This document shows positions 1 to 11,089 of a stretch of DNA of 64,000 nucleotides, piece by piece (within the stretch, counting starts at the first letter, position 1; each line of letters starts with the position of its first letter). The DNA lies in assembly GCA_022316685.1 (NCBI GenBank), contig JAKJHU010000033.1, positions 2,594,321 through 2,658,320 on the forward strand, read 5' to 3'. The stretch is from Progne subis subis. Taxonomy: Eukaryota > Chordata > Aves > Passeriformes > Hirundinidae. The notes under the pieces were generated by a model. It did no database searches and was not told the origin of the DNA. It was given only the letters and a program-made list of their open reading frames with translations. The position numbers and the translations under genes were made by a program.

Positions 1-3000
1 TGCAGAGCTTGCAACCTCATTGGAATGCTTAGAGCTGAGTGCTACCATGCAGAGCACTGCAATGCCAACACGTTTTGTAACTTTAATTTTTGTGGGGCCT
101 CAGCCTTGCATCCAGAAATTGGATAGACCTTCTCCTGTCTTCTTAGCTTCCTCCAGTGCAGGGATGTTAGGGAGAGAAGTACATTAGGGACAGTGAGGGA
201 CATGAGTAATAGATGCCAGGTAAGTAAATTGAGATAGATTATAAGCAGCTGGATGTGAACAGTGATAAAGCTGACTGTTGTCTATGTTCACTCTGCAATC
301 TGACTAAAAAAGCAGAAAAATAAAGTGGGTAAGCAAAAGAGAAGCAATGATGCATTTAAAATCGTATTCAGATTTAATGGCCTCAAGGGAGACACATAAC
401 ACGATTTTTATTTTTCTATAGAGTCATGAAACACTCTAGTGTCCTCAAATGAAATAGACTGCTGAATACAGGCTGCAAAAGTTTACCCCCATAAGTAACT
501 ATCCATGCACGTCTTTTTGTTTTCTGTAATGAGGCAACTACTGTGAGTAAACTTATACCCACATGTAAAGTGTTCTCCCAGGTGAGACCTATAATCAGAG
601 GAGTATTTTTATATAAATGGTGTTCTCAGTTCCAGCAGCTGTGGTGCACACAGCCTCTCCTTACTGATAACATTATTTTCTGTAACTATTTCTGCTTACA
701 TGGGAAGTTACCATAATGGTGAAAATTACTTTATAGTTCTATGGAGAACAGCACAACCATGAATTTACTCAAATAACATATAATTATAACAGTGAATGCT
801 GCTTTTCTCTTTCTGTGAACACAGTTTGGGGTTAGAGCCGTTCCCTGTCACTAGAAAAAAGCTGTTGACCACAAAACAATGTGTCAGATATTTTAACAAC
901 TGCGGCTTTCCTGTGTAGAGTTGAGAAGTGTAAAAAGGCATCATGCAGAATAACGCTTTGCAGAAGACACTAGGCAATATGATAATATAGATCTGAGGCT
1001 TTGTATTTGTGTGGAAGCACTGGCTGGTGCCTAAGATCACCAGTGGAGGTCTCTTCTATTTCTGGTCCAGGCCCACTCATAGAAGTGCTGGTCAAACTGG
1101 ATGTACAAATCCAGTGGTGGTGCTTGTTGTAACCCATTTGGCAGTTTGTGGAGCAGAACTCTGCATGAACGTGCTGTGACACAGAAAAGCCTTTGGCAAA
1201 TTAGCTGGCCAGCACTGAAGTGGCCTCGGGCAGGTGGGAATACTGTGTCAGAGGACTTTGCTCCGATGATCTACGGGGAACTGGAGAATGTGCAGCTGTA
1301 ACAAGAATATAATGGGCTGGAGTATAACCTTGGATAAAGGCTGCCTTGCTGAGGCAATGAAAAGGTTTTACAACCAAGCATGTGGCTGTTGCCAGTCAGT
1401 CACTCTTTCCCAGGTCAAACACATGCTTTTTTGGATGGCTTCCATCCCCACTGGCACCTGAAATTTAACGAGCAAATGCTTACTGTGCCTTGTAATTAAA
1501 AGTGAAAAGTACATGTGTCCAGTGCCAAAAAGACAAGAGAAGGAGAGGAGACATGTTGTTCTGACCTGCTCAGCAGCAAAACAAAGATAAGATGTTCTGC
1601 TTTGTTGGGTCCATTATGATGGCTTAGTCCGCTCCTGTGCATGCAAATTGGATCCAGCCTGGGATTTCCCATTGTGGGCAGGTTCAGATGGCAGCCTTAG
1701 AGTATCTGCGTTCTTTTCCCAGCTCTGAGTTTTGTCTGAGTCTTGCAGCCATGAGATATTTTCATTTCCCACCTGCCATGAGGATGGCAGAGTGGTTTTC
1801 CTTGAAGAGCTCTTCCTCTATATGCAATTAAACCTTAATTTGCTCCTGATCCTCAGGGCTTTTTGCATGGTGCATCTGTGCTCTTGCACAGGTGCTGATT
1901 AAATGGAGTGCCTTTTCTGTAGGGAAAGGAGTGTGTGAACTTGGAATTCTCTGAAGTGTTTTGTTTTGGTATGGCAATTTATGGAAGGTGTGGCTGAAGT
2001 GCCAAAAGCCTCTTGCAATTTTGTACAAATCTGAACAATTTATTGTAACTTTAGTCTGGGTGTAATTTGATTCGGGAGACAATAGAAACAACAAAAGATT
2101 AACCAGGGTTATTGCCTGTAAACAAGTGTGGTAGGCTGATATGCATCTCTTCAGAGAAGGCAAGGTGGTGCTGGTTCTCTTGCTGGTCCGTTTGATGCAC
2201 TTCACCCATGCCCACTTTTGTCTCAAAAACCTTGCTGTTTAATGTTAAAGAACATTTTTCATTTTACAGTTGATTACTTTGTGTTAATGGTTCTCTTCTT
2301 TTATGTACCCTCTATGAAAGGGAGAACATTCTGTGGAGACTATGAACCTGCATGTCACCTGAACAGCATCATGTACTCTGATCATTCTGTCTCAGTGCTG
2401 CAGAGGTGGGGAACCCATGCATGGATTCCCCCTGATCTTGTTGTCTTCTCAAACCAATTTGGTGAATTAGAGAGCTGTCAATCTCTGGCACAACTGGAGT
2501 CTATGGAACAGGTCCTTCAGAGGGGTTGAATGCTTACAGAAACAGTAGTTGATGTCTGAAAAGTTCAATGGCAAGAAATGTGGTTCTGCAGACTAGAGGT
2601 TGTTATTACAAAGAATTCCTGATGGGAAGGAAGTTCTGGAGGGAGGTTAGCGTGAAGTGTCTAAAATGTCTTGAGAGAGCTATTCAGTTCTTTGGTCACG
2701 GTACATATAATGCAAAAGTCTCAGGAAACTCTTATTTCATTGCTGAGTTTCTATGGGTGTCTGAGTCATTTTTCATTATCCAATAATAAATACAGTAGTG
2801 AAAGTCACCTTTAACACTTAAAGATTGCTTGGGTTTTATGGGATTGTATTGAAGTGAGTGCCAAGGTATAAAAGCCTTATGGTTGAGGTACTTTTATAAC
2901 ACATGCTTCATAAACCCTTATAAAGTGAGTGCAGTGCACTTCATCCTTTAAGATTACAGCACTACGGTTCTGAGAGTTGGTGATCTGGTGCTATATTCAT

Positions 3001-4935
3001 TAATTAAATCTGCCATTAATATGAAATTTTGGGCAATAAGAAGTGAAGTTACAAGAAGTTGAAATGGGGTAGGTCCAGACAATTTATCTCTCATGAAAGC
3101 TCTGTGCCCCTTTACTGCTTGACTGATGCCCACAGGTTATCCTTAACATTAAGCAAGTTTTTGAGCCATGTGAAGGAAGAAGGAGTCCCAAATCGGGGCT
3201 ACTCTGTAACACAAGGTTTTGCAATGTGCATTTTCATGATGAGACTCAAAGTAAGTAATTATATAAAAGCTCTTGCCCTCTTCATGGATGTCTTGTTTGG
3301 CTTCCTAGAAAGCAGATGTTCCTCTTGTCACAGCTGCTGATCCCTGCATAATGGAAAGAATTTCTTTGCTTGTATGTAAATACACAGGATTTCTCTCTAG
3401 AGCAGATTTTTATCAGTGATATGTCCCATTTTTTTCCTGTCTGATACGCTTATTGACTGGAGAACAGAAATTGCTTTCATTTCCCCCTGATTATTGCCAA
3501 AATCAACTTATCTACAGGGCAGTGAGCAGGTATTTAGCCATGTCTGAACATCTATGGAAGTCTGTATAAAGTTAAGGTGTGCTTTCTAGAAACCCTCTTT
3601 CTAAACTAGTGCAAATCATTCAAAGACACCTTTAGCTTAGCTGATTTTTATGGGTGTTACTTTTGTTGGTAAGTCGACAGTTACTTGTGGTACAAGCACA
3701 TTTTAGTCTCAGAGGAAATTGGACTGATTTAATTGAAGTTTTTTAGCTGAAATGACATTTAGTGATGAAAGAAGGGAAAAAAAGGATAAGATTTTCTTTG
3801 CAATGAGTCACACCTATTCTTGATGGGAATGGCAGAGAAGGGCTTTAGATATACTGTGTAGATGTGTTCTAAGATATTTGGGTTGTGTTCAGACCTCTGA
3901 GGGCATCCTTTATCTTGCAGGGCAAGTAATTGCAATAATGATGTTGGAGAGAGAAAGAATGGGAAGGGAATGAATAACCAAGTATTTGAGAAATTTCTGA
4001 TGGTCAAACATGTAATAAAAAATGCTTCAATGTAGAAAATTACTTTTCCTGTAAGAGAGTTCCAAACTGTTCATATTGAACTTGTGATGGACTGATGTTT
4101 TGAGGGGAGAAAAAAAACTTTTGTATCTTTAAGCCTTTAAATGTCACTGGATTTTGATTTCTCAGTTTTGAAAGGAGGAGAGGACATCAAAAACCCAAAC
4201 AAAGCAAAAATCCTCCACTTGCACGGATATTTCAGCATAAATTGTTGAAAGTTTTTGGCTTTTTAAACTCAAAGCTACTATGAAACTTTGTGGAAAGGAG
4301 ACACGGGACCATACAACCCATCAAATGTTTTAAATCTAATTGGAAAAGCAAAAGCAATGGAATAATTTTTCTTTTTTAAAATCTGATTTCTTTTGTCATT
4401 GATGATGTAGATGTGGACAGGCTTTAAGAAGGCTCTAAAGTGTTTCTGGTTTGAGAGCCTAGTGGAAGGAGGCAAAAAAAAAACCAAAAACAAACCCAAA
4501 CCAAAAAAGCCTTTTCACTCTTAAGCCAAGCACATTCAATATTGAAATCCCCATGATCCTGTAAACATGAAACCTCAGATTTCTGTCTTTGCAGAAGTGT
4601 GTTGTGGCAAAACTGCCTTTTCAGTTGTGGAAGATAATGCAGTGCTACGGAGTAAATTCTAATACTTTGTTAAGAAACTGGGTTTCTTTTGGAGCTGTGG
4701 AGGCTTGCATGGTTTGTAGGTGTTCTGTTGGTTTGTTTAGGTTTTTTTTCCTCTTTTGTTTATGTCTTTTTAGAATAGCTTTTTACATAGGTGAATGTGA
4801 CTAGGACCCCTGAGAAGAGCAGCTTATGAAAAGTGCATTAAAGTGAAGAGGAGAATCAGGAGGCAGTACACAATGGTTTAATGCTGTCTGTTTCTCAGAA
4901 AAGAAGACTTTTATTTGGACTTGTCTTTTTTATTA

Positions 4936-4965
4936 ATTTGACAACTCTCTGTTGCTCCTTTGCTA
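4936..4965 (+). repeat. 30-bp direct repeat, copy 1
   Basis: This 30-base stretch begins ATTTGACAACTCTCT and recurs at 6271-6300 in the same orientation with two mismatches (28 of 30). Neighbouring sequence is only loosely similar, so it may be the conserved core of an old local duplication or of a dispersed repeat. Not assigned to a family. Confidence 0.6.
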
Positions 4966-5265
4966 ATGTAGCTCAGTGGTGCTATTGCTACAGATTATTG
5001 CACCTATAAAACTGGTCTGTGCTGATTTAAGGAGATGCGCTTTGGCAATTTACAGTGAAAAATTTATGTTCGTTGAGAAAAAGAAAAGGTTTCATTGAAA
5101 GCTAATATTCGTAAAAATGCCATTTATGTGGCATGTTGGTTTGGTTTTTTTTTGGTCCAGCGGTGGTTTATTAACTAATTTGGCTGTGTACAAAACACGT
5201 CTCTGTTGTGATCTCTGTGCTCAGGCTGCCTGTCTGGGCGTGTTGTAGCACTGTGCCTGTGAGAG

Positions 5266-5284
5266 GTGTACAGTTACTGTACAC
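5266..5284. repeat. Perfect 8-bp hairpin GTGTACAG-TTA-CTGTACAC
   Basis: Arms 5266-5273 and 5277-5284 are exact reverse complements around a 3-base loop. A further CTGTACAG copy follows at about 5291-5298, so the palindromic core occurs repeatedly within 35 bases. It sits about 75 bases upstream of the 62-bp inverted repeat. Confidence 0.7.
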
Positions 5285-5357
5285 TCATTACTGTACAGTT
5301 CAGTATTCCACATCACACCTGTCTTTGTGCCTGGCCACCCTGGAACAGGAGAAGAGG

Positions 5358-5419
5358 AATGTGGCACCATATTAACTCACCCACTGGCACGTAACCCATG
5401 TGAAAGAAATACCAAATCC
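5358..5419 (+). repeat. 62-bp inverted repeat, left arm
   Basis: By base-by-base comparison, 5358-5419 is the exact reverse complement of 7084-7145 over 62 bases. The match breaks at 5357/7146 on the outside and 5420/7083 on the inside, then a few more pyrimidines agree. The arms are 1,664 bases apart. No matching target-site duplication flanks the pair, so a classical DNA transposon is not supported. Confidence 0.9.
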
Positions 5420-5420
5420 T

Positions 5421-5646
5421 TCTCCTCTCCTCTCTCCTCTCTCCTCTCTCCTCTCTCCTCTCTCCTCTCTCCTCTCTCCTCTCTCCTCTCTCCTCTCTCC
5501 TCTCTCCTCTCTCCTCTCTCCTCTCTCCTCTCTCCTCTCTCCTCTCTCCTCTCTCCTCTCTCCTCTCTCCTCTCTCCTCTCTCCTCTCTCCTCTCTCCTC
5601 TCTCCTCTCTCCTCTCTCCTCTCTCCTCTCTCTCTCTCCTCTCTCC
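5421..5646 (+). repeat. (TCTCTCC)n heptamer array, about 225 bp
   Basis: An almost perfect tandem array of a 7-base C/T unit, about 31 copies, with a small TC-rich imperfection near 5628-5640. The + strand is all pyrimidine, so the tract can in principle form triplex (H-DNA). Open frames of SLLSPLS or REERGER type on both strands are products of the repeat and not genes. The array directly abuts the left arm of the inverted repeat. Confidence 0.95.
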
Positions 5647-6270
5647 GTTTATTCCTTGGGGTAAATCCCTTTGAAGTGTTCAGAGCTGGATATTTTTCCT
5701 GCTCATGTGCTGAAGATCTCAGTCCATACATTGTAGTTAATGTTCTTGCAAGGGGCCTCTCTCTATCATCTTCTTTCTGTGCTGCCTCAGTGGTGTCAGG
5801 CGTTCTTCTCACCTGGAGTTCATTCAGAACAGCTCTGTACATGTCCTCACTGTCCCCAAAGCTCCTGCTTTAAAGGAGATGCACCATGTCCCAGACAGCT
5901 CTCTTCCTCTGTGTCCATTCCTAAGGAACTATCTGAAGATTAGTCTGATTTTCAGCCTGTTTCGTTTGGTCGGGTGCTTGCCATTCATTGTTCACTGGAT
6001 TTTGAAGGTCAGGAAAAGGTATGTAGCATAAACGAACTCATCTCAAGTATGTTTTCAAGGACTTACCATTGGCATTAACCAGTCCTGCCTGCCCCTCCCC
6101 TCTCCACTTAAACTAGAGAAAAAAGCAACTGAAAGGAGTATTTTATACATGCGTGTATATATAAATAATCTAGAATGTAGAAAGACCAAATGTAATTTCC
6201 TTTTAAATACAGGCTGCCATTTAATTTAATATTACAGAAAATTATTAGATCTTAAACCCTTATAAATTAC

Positions 6271-6300
6271 ATTTGACAACTCTCTAGTGCTCCTTTGCTA
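6271..6300 (+). repeat. 30-bp direct repeat, copy 2
   Basis: Second copy of the sequence at 4936-4965, 1,335 bases downstream, same strand, two mismatches in the centre. Confidence 0.6.
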
Positions 6301-7083
6301 TTCCTTATGGCAATTATAAATGGCAACACAGAAAGCTAGTAGAAATGCTCATTTTGACTGGAGTTTGTTTATTGTTTCTTAATTAAAAGTGCTTAATCTA
6401 AATCACTACTGGGGTGGATCCTTCGTCCTGGTGCCATAATGAGAAGTGGTAGTTTCAGGGCTTTGATAAATGTCCTGCTATTTCCCCTGCCAAAAGTTCC
6501 CTCCCCCTATAGCTTCTAGGACAGAAAGTAGAAACAATAAGAAAGAGAAAAGCCGGAGTCTGTCACATTACTTTTTCTGTGTGCCATGTAACTAACGTGT
6601 TCCAGTCCGAGCTGCATGGCTGGTGGTGGGTTTTTGTTTTTCACTCTGAGCCTCCTGCTTTTTGCATCCTGCTCTGTGTAGGACCAGCCTTTCCTGGGAA
6701 GATTGATGACAGCAGAGATGTTGGGGGCTCATTTCTTCATTTGAAGAAGAGAGAGTGGATGTGGGAGCTGGGTGAAGGTGCTGGGCACGATTTATGTGAT
6801 GTCATTTCTAGACATGACTGTTAGGTTCTTCCAACTATCTTAGTTTGGTAGTTTTATTATGTGATCTTACAACCACTCTTATGCATCCAGAAGAACAAAC
6901 TGGCCATATTTGTGATCCATTTGGTGGAAATACTGCCTTTCTTGTCTCATGACCATTTCTTGAACTATCCACTGAAGTGCTGCAGATCATGTGTGGAATG
7001 GCAGAGGGGATGTTTTGTGTGTGTGCCACTTAATGTCCATGCTGCTGTTAGCTGTCTTGTGCTCCTTATCTGAGGACAGAGAG

Positions 7084-7145
7084 GGATTTGGTATTTCTTT
7101 CACATGGGTTACGTGCCAGTGGGTGAGTTAATATGGTGCCACATT
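7084..7145 (-). repeat. 62-bp inverted repeat, right arm
   Basis: Exact reverse complement of 5358-5419. On the minus strand its inner flank reads CCCTCTCTGTCCTC, a short pyrimidine stretch resembling the heptamer array beside the left arm. The right arm may therefore be the source copy (inference). Confidence 0.9.
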
Positions 7146-9006
7146 ACAGCATTGTAATTAATATTTTCCAGCTTTGTAATCTTCTGTTACATCATTTGGA
7201 AAATATTTTTATTTTTCAATTTTCCTTTATTTTAAAGATAAGATCCCTCTGGATTGTCTTGTTAAATGGGCAGGCTTACATCCTTCTTCCATTCCATATA
7301 AAAAAATAATTTTTACTGAAATACATTATAGTTCTCTGCCACAGACAATATGCTTTAGATGAACAGGGGTATAAAATGTCTTTGCAGTTTAAGTCAAAAG
7401 TGGCAGAAAAAATAGCTTCAAATAGTTGTGAAATTGTTATTGCTTGGGGAATAATGAAATTGATATTTTGAAGTGATTAGAAAGAAGAAATATACCAAAG
7501 CATCCTTCTGAGTGGAGATCTTGGAGACCTCTTTTCAGGCTAATTCCCAGGGAATCAATTGCCTATGGAAATGTTTCTTGTTCCCCAGACTGTGCACCAG
7601 AGTATAGTGCAAGTGCACTTCTTCAGGATTTGTTCTGTGGCTTCCATGGGAATGGCTAGAGACTGATTTTGGGGCTGGTAAGTGGTGTCTGTGAGGGACG
7701 TTGAAGGTGCTTTGACATCAAGTTGGATCCATACAGATGGCTTTGCTTTGGGAAAATGTTCACTTCTAGTTCAGCTTTTCATTTCTTAATGGAAAGGATC
7801 AGAAGCCATTTATGTTATACTTCCTTTCCCTTGGTGAATTCATGGAGTTAATGAGGTACTTAAGATTAAACAAGCACTGAATTTTTTTGCCTGATGAAGG
7901 TCTAACATACCAACGGTTTTACCATTCCTTGTAACTGATTTTTGCTGTCAAAATTAATGTATTTGCCTATTGTAGTCTTGAAGTTGGAGCTCTGTGAAGC
8001 TGGATAAGAGAAGTCAATGTGGACAAAAACCAAAACTGCAGTGGATCTCAGCTAGCTGATCATTCTGCAGTGAGCTAAAAAAGGCCATTCTTAGATCTGT
8101 TTTCCTGCTGAAAGACAGTTTCTATATTTGATTCAGCTGCTGTATCAACAACCTGCTGTGTTTAGAACAGCTCTAATTTATTTCCCACTGTTTGCCTTTA
8201 TTTTATGGTACTGGTATTTGCTTTAATGTGAAGTCATTTTCTCCAGATGTTAATAAGATGGTGTTAATGTTCTCACAACATTTTTCTTGATAATGTTTAT
8301 GTAGACCTTGCCATCTGATAGTGCTGAATCAACCCGTTTTGAAATATTGGTAATAATCTTCTAATTAAAATTAAAGGCTCAGAAGAGTTTTCCTCCCTGT
8401 ACAAACTGAGGTCATGCACTTTCCTGTGCTTGGGGAAAATTGTTTTCACTGACTGAATGAATGTCTCTTACTGTACAAATTGGGAGTGTGATACACGCAA
8501 TTGTGTCAGTGTTTCCACATGTGCACGTTGACTATATGCAGATGTCAGCAGCTGATCTAGGATGGCATTCTGTGTTTCCAGAGAGGTGATTCTCTCATTC
8601 ATACCACTACACTCTGCCAAATAATGAGCCTTAAATCTCAGGAATGCTCTATTTACTCCTGGAGAGAGGATTCCAGTTTGGGGAAGAGAGGTGGTGGACA
8701 GAAAAATGGTCCAGGAAAACCTGGTGTGGCTGCCTGAAGTTCCTATAACCAACCAAAATCAACTTTGGTACATAGAATTTATCCAGATAAAATTAAAAAA
8801 AAAAAAGGAATTGCCAAATAAATCAGCAAATGGATTACCAAAGTAAATGAAACTGAAATACTAAAACCCACCCTAATTCTATGGTCTGTTACACTCGAGT
8901 GATATTCTGAATATATCTAGTAGGAGTCAGTACTATATGACCTCACTCTTAAAGGAAGTTCACTTTCACTTTTCCATTAACACTTTCCCTCCATTTTTTA
9001 ATTTAG

Positions 9007-9165
9007 ATCATGCTTCTTAGTGATCCAGAGGTTGAGAGCAGCATCCTTATCAGCTCTGATGAAGGGGCTACCTACCAGAAGTACCGTTTGAACTTCTATA
9101 TCCAGAGCTTGCTTTTCCACCCCAAGCAGGAGGAGTGGATCTTGGCCTACAGTCTGGATCAAAAG
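9007..9165 (+). CDS. SORCS3: SORCS3 internal coding exon A (VPS10 propeller, 53 codons)
   Basis: This 159-base exon is read in phase 0 and begins IMLLSDPEVESS. The acceptor is a pyrimidine-rich tract ending TTTAG just before 9007. The donor is GTAAGA at 9166. Residues 16-23 form an Asp-box (S-x-D-x-G-x-T-Y: Ser16, Asp18, Gly20, Thr22, Tyr23), the hairpin signature of VPS10 and sialidase-type beta-propeller blades. It is followed by YRLNFYIQSLLFHPKQEEW, which is strongly conserved across SorCS receptors. The protein is lumenal or extracellular here, and the exon contributes about one blade of the N-terminal propeller that binds ligands such as neurotrophin-type peptides (family knowledge). No N-glycosylation sequon is present. 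It splices directly to the exon at 33711; the peptide is continuous across the junction (DQK then LYSS), so no exon is missing. Confidence 0.97.
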
Positions 9166-9224
9166 GTAAGAAATTGATTTTAATGTTTCAATTATTTTTG
9201 TGGGAAATGTATTTTTAGGTAATT

Positions 9225-9352
9225 TTTAAGTCTTTGATAGAAAGTTTACATACAAATACATACTATGTATTATTTAATAATATGTATTAATATTATTTTG
9301 TTATGTTATATATGATATGTTATATGTTGTATATATTTATTATATAACATCA
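9225..9352. repeat. AT-rich low-complexity patch
   Basis: A stretch of nearly pure A/T with irregular TATGTTA and TATATA-type motifs, starting 60 bases after the exon A donor. Probably an old degenerate microsatellite. Confidence 0.7.
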
Positions 9353-9429
9353 AGAGAACATGGCATAAGCTCCCCCAGTTTGTCCAAGCTCAATGCCTGC
9401 CAGGAGCTGCAACTTTGACACTTCCTGGC

Positions 9430-9825
9430 CTGATGCCAAGTAGTTGCTTCACAAATATTTTCTTGCTCAGTAGTTTCTTCCCAAGTAATTTTTTCATGAG
9501 TAATTTCTTGCCCAGTGGTTTCTTGCTGAGTAGTTTCTTGCCCAGTAGTTTCTTTCTGAGTCATTTCTTCCTGAATAGATTCTTGCCCAGTCATTTCTTG
9601 CCCAGTTGCTTCTTCCTGAATAGATTCTTGCCGAGTAGTTTCTTGCCCAGTAGTTACTTCCCAAGTAGTTTCTTGCCCAGTCGTTCCTTGCTGAATTTCC
9701 TGCCGAGTAGTTACTTGCCCAGTAATTACTTACCCAGTAGTTTCTTACCCAGTAGTTTCTTGCCCAGTCGTTTCCTGCCCAGCAGTTTCTTGCCCAATAG
9801 TTTCTTGCCCTGTAGTTTTTGTAGT
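9430..9825 (+). repeat. 15-bp minisatellite (AGTAGTTTCTTGCCC)n, about 26 copies
   Basis: Tandem degenerate copies of a 15-base unit, most often AGTAGTTTCTTGCCC with variants such as CTGAGTAGTTTCTTG. Because the unit is a multiple of three, one frame per strand stays open: FLPSS-type repeats on the + strand and Q-E-T-T-type repeats on the minus strand. These frames have no signal peptide, domain or splice support and lie inside an intron, so I do not call them genes. The array starts about 265 bases after the exon A donor. Confidence 0.92.
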
Positions 9826-11089
9826 AAGAATGTTAGCAGTAGTACCTTGTGTGCTTCACTGTGCACAATGACAAACAAGGCCGTCAAAGAAGTCTTTTCC
9901 ATTCAAGAGAGAGAGGGAAATGTGAGAAATAGATTTGTAGAGAATTATCTGAGTCAGACAGAAGGCTCACATAGTATGCATCTGTATGCAAACTTTGAGA
10001 TAAGAAATACTGACTTAGAAATGCCATGGAATAGGACAGATATTTTTGAGAGAGAATTGGATCTAGAAAGAAGTTTCAAATGATGGCCTTGCAAATAAGA
10101 CTAGATACTTTGGAGGAATAGAACTATGAAGCATGCAGTGTAGTAGGAGTCATGAAGGTTCATTTTAGATGATTGGCTTTAAGGCATTTACAGCATTCTG
10201 TGTCAAAAGCTGATAGGCCAAGAAATGCTTATAATGTATTTTAATTAGGAAATAGTTGGCTTCTGATTGTGATGGCATGAATTATAATGTATGTACTGTC
10301 TCATCCTTCACATGAGACTGAAAATGTAATAAAAGTTCTTAAAACACCTCTCAGTTGCCCCATCTCTGGCTTAGAAAAAGGTATAATCCGACAATTTTCA
10401 CCCCAGTAGTTGAAGGGAATATTGTCTAGAGCTGCTCCCTTTCAGAGATGATGAAGAATTTATAGTGTGCTTTGCTGTTCTCACTGTGCAGGTTTTAATG
10501 TGTTCAAAAGCCATGCAGTGACTCCAAAGTGAGTTTACTAAAAGGAGCTGAGCGTTAGAGTGATCATGGTGGGTGTGGAAACTTCAGTAGTGGTGATACT
10601 ATGAAAGATGAAAAGATTTAGAGATTTGACATGACATATGGAGATGTTCTAAAAATCAATTGGTTAGTAGGCACTGATTTCTGTGCTGTCTGAGGATGGA
10701 GCACTCAGGCTGAGTTGGTCTGTAGCAGCTGGCTGTTGAGCATTGAGGGGTGCTCATTCTGCTTGCAAACTGGAAGTCAGGGAGCAGCAACAGATGACAA
10801 ACTCCTCTGTGCCACTTTTAAGCTTCTTTGCAGTGCCTTCTGTGAGTGAGACCTCTCCAGTCTGTTACTTTGTCCTTAGCAAGTTTGCCCTTACGTAGCA
10901 CTCATCTCTCTTGTAGGGTGCTGAGCAGAGCAGGTGCAATGTGGTAGTAAGGTGCTGTGGCTGAGGAGACATATTCTTCAGCGCTGTAGCAGCTGTCCCT
11001 GCTACAGCCCGGAACTGAGACACAGGATGATCAAATTCTACAAAGTCTAAAATTTGCTGAGCTTTTATCTTTCCTCTCTTATGTTTCTG

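Larger units (their letters stand above)
1..9006 (+). other. SORCS3: SORCS3 upstream intron, 3' portion
   Basis: No coding exon was found here. The exon expected just before exon A (ending in an N-P-T-N-K-R-K-like stretch in the family) is not present, so its donor lies left of the window. Contents noted: an A-rich run at 4468-4508, a short direct repeat pair (4936-4965 and 6271-6300), a hairpin at 5266-5284, a 62-bp inverted repeat pair, and a heptamer array at 5421-5646. Segments 1-4467 and 7146-9000 show only unremarkable AT-rich sequence. The intron ends with a T-rich acceptor tract. Confidence 0.85.

Noticed and set aside
5327..5873. Ser-Leu-Pro and Arg-Glu repeat proteins on both strands
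   Set aside because: Translation of the (TCTCTCC)n array in several frames.
5358..7145. DNA transposon with 62-bp terminal inverted repeats
   Set aside because: Flanking bases show no target-site duplication and the interior has no transposase similarity.
9430..9825. CRISPR array
   Set aside because: Units are contiguous 15-mers with no spacers, in a vertebrate intron.
9415..10083. 222-codon + frame of FLPSS repeats as a gene
   Set aside because: Product of a 15-bp minisatellite within a SORCS3 intron; no domain, start context or splice support.
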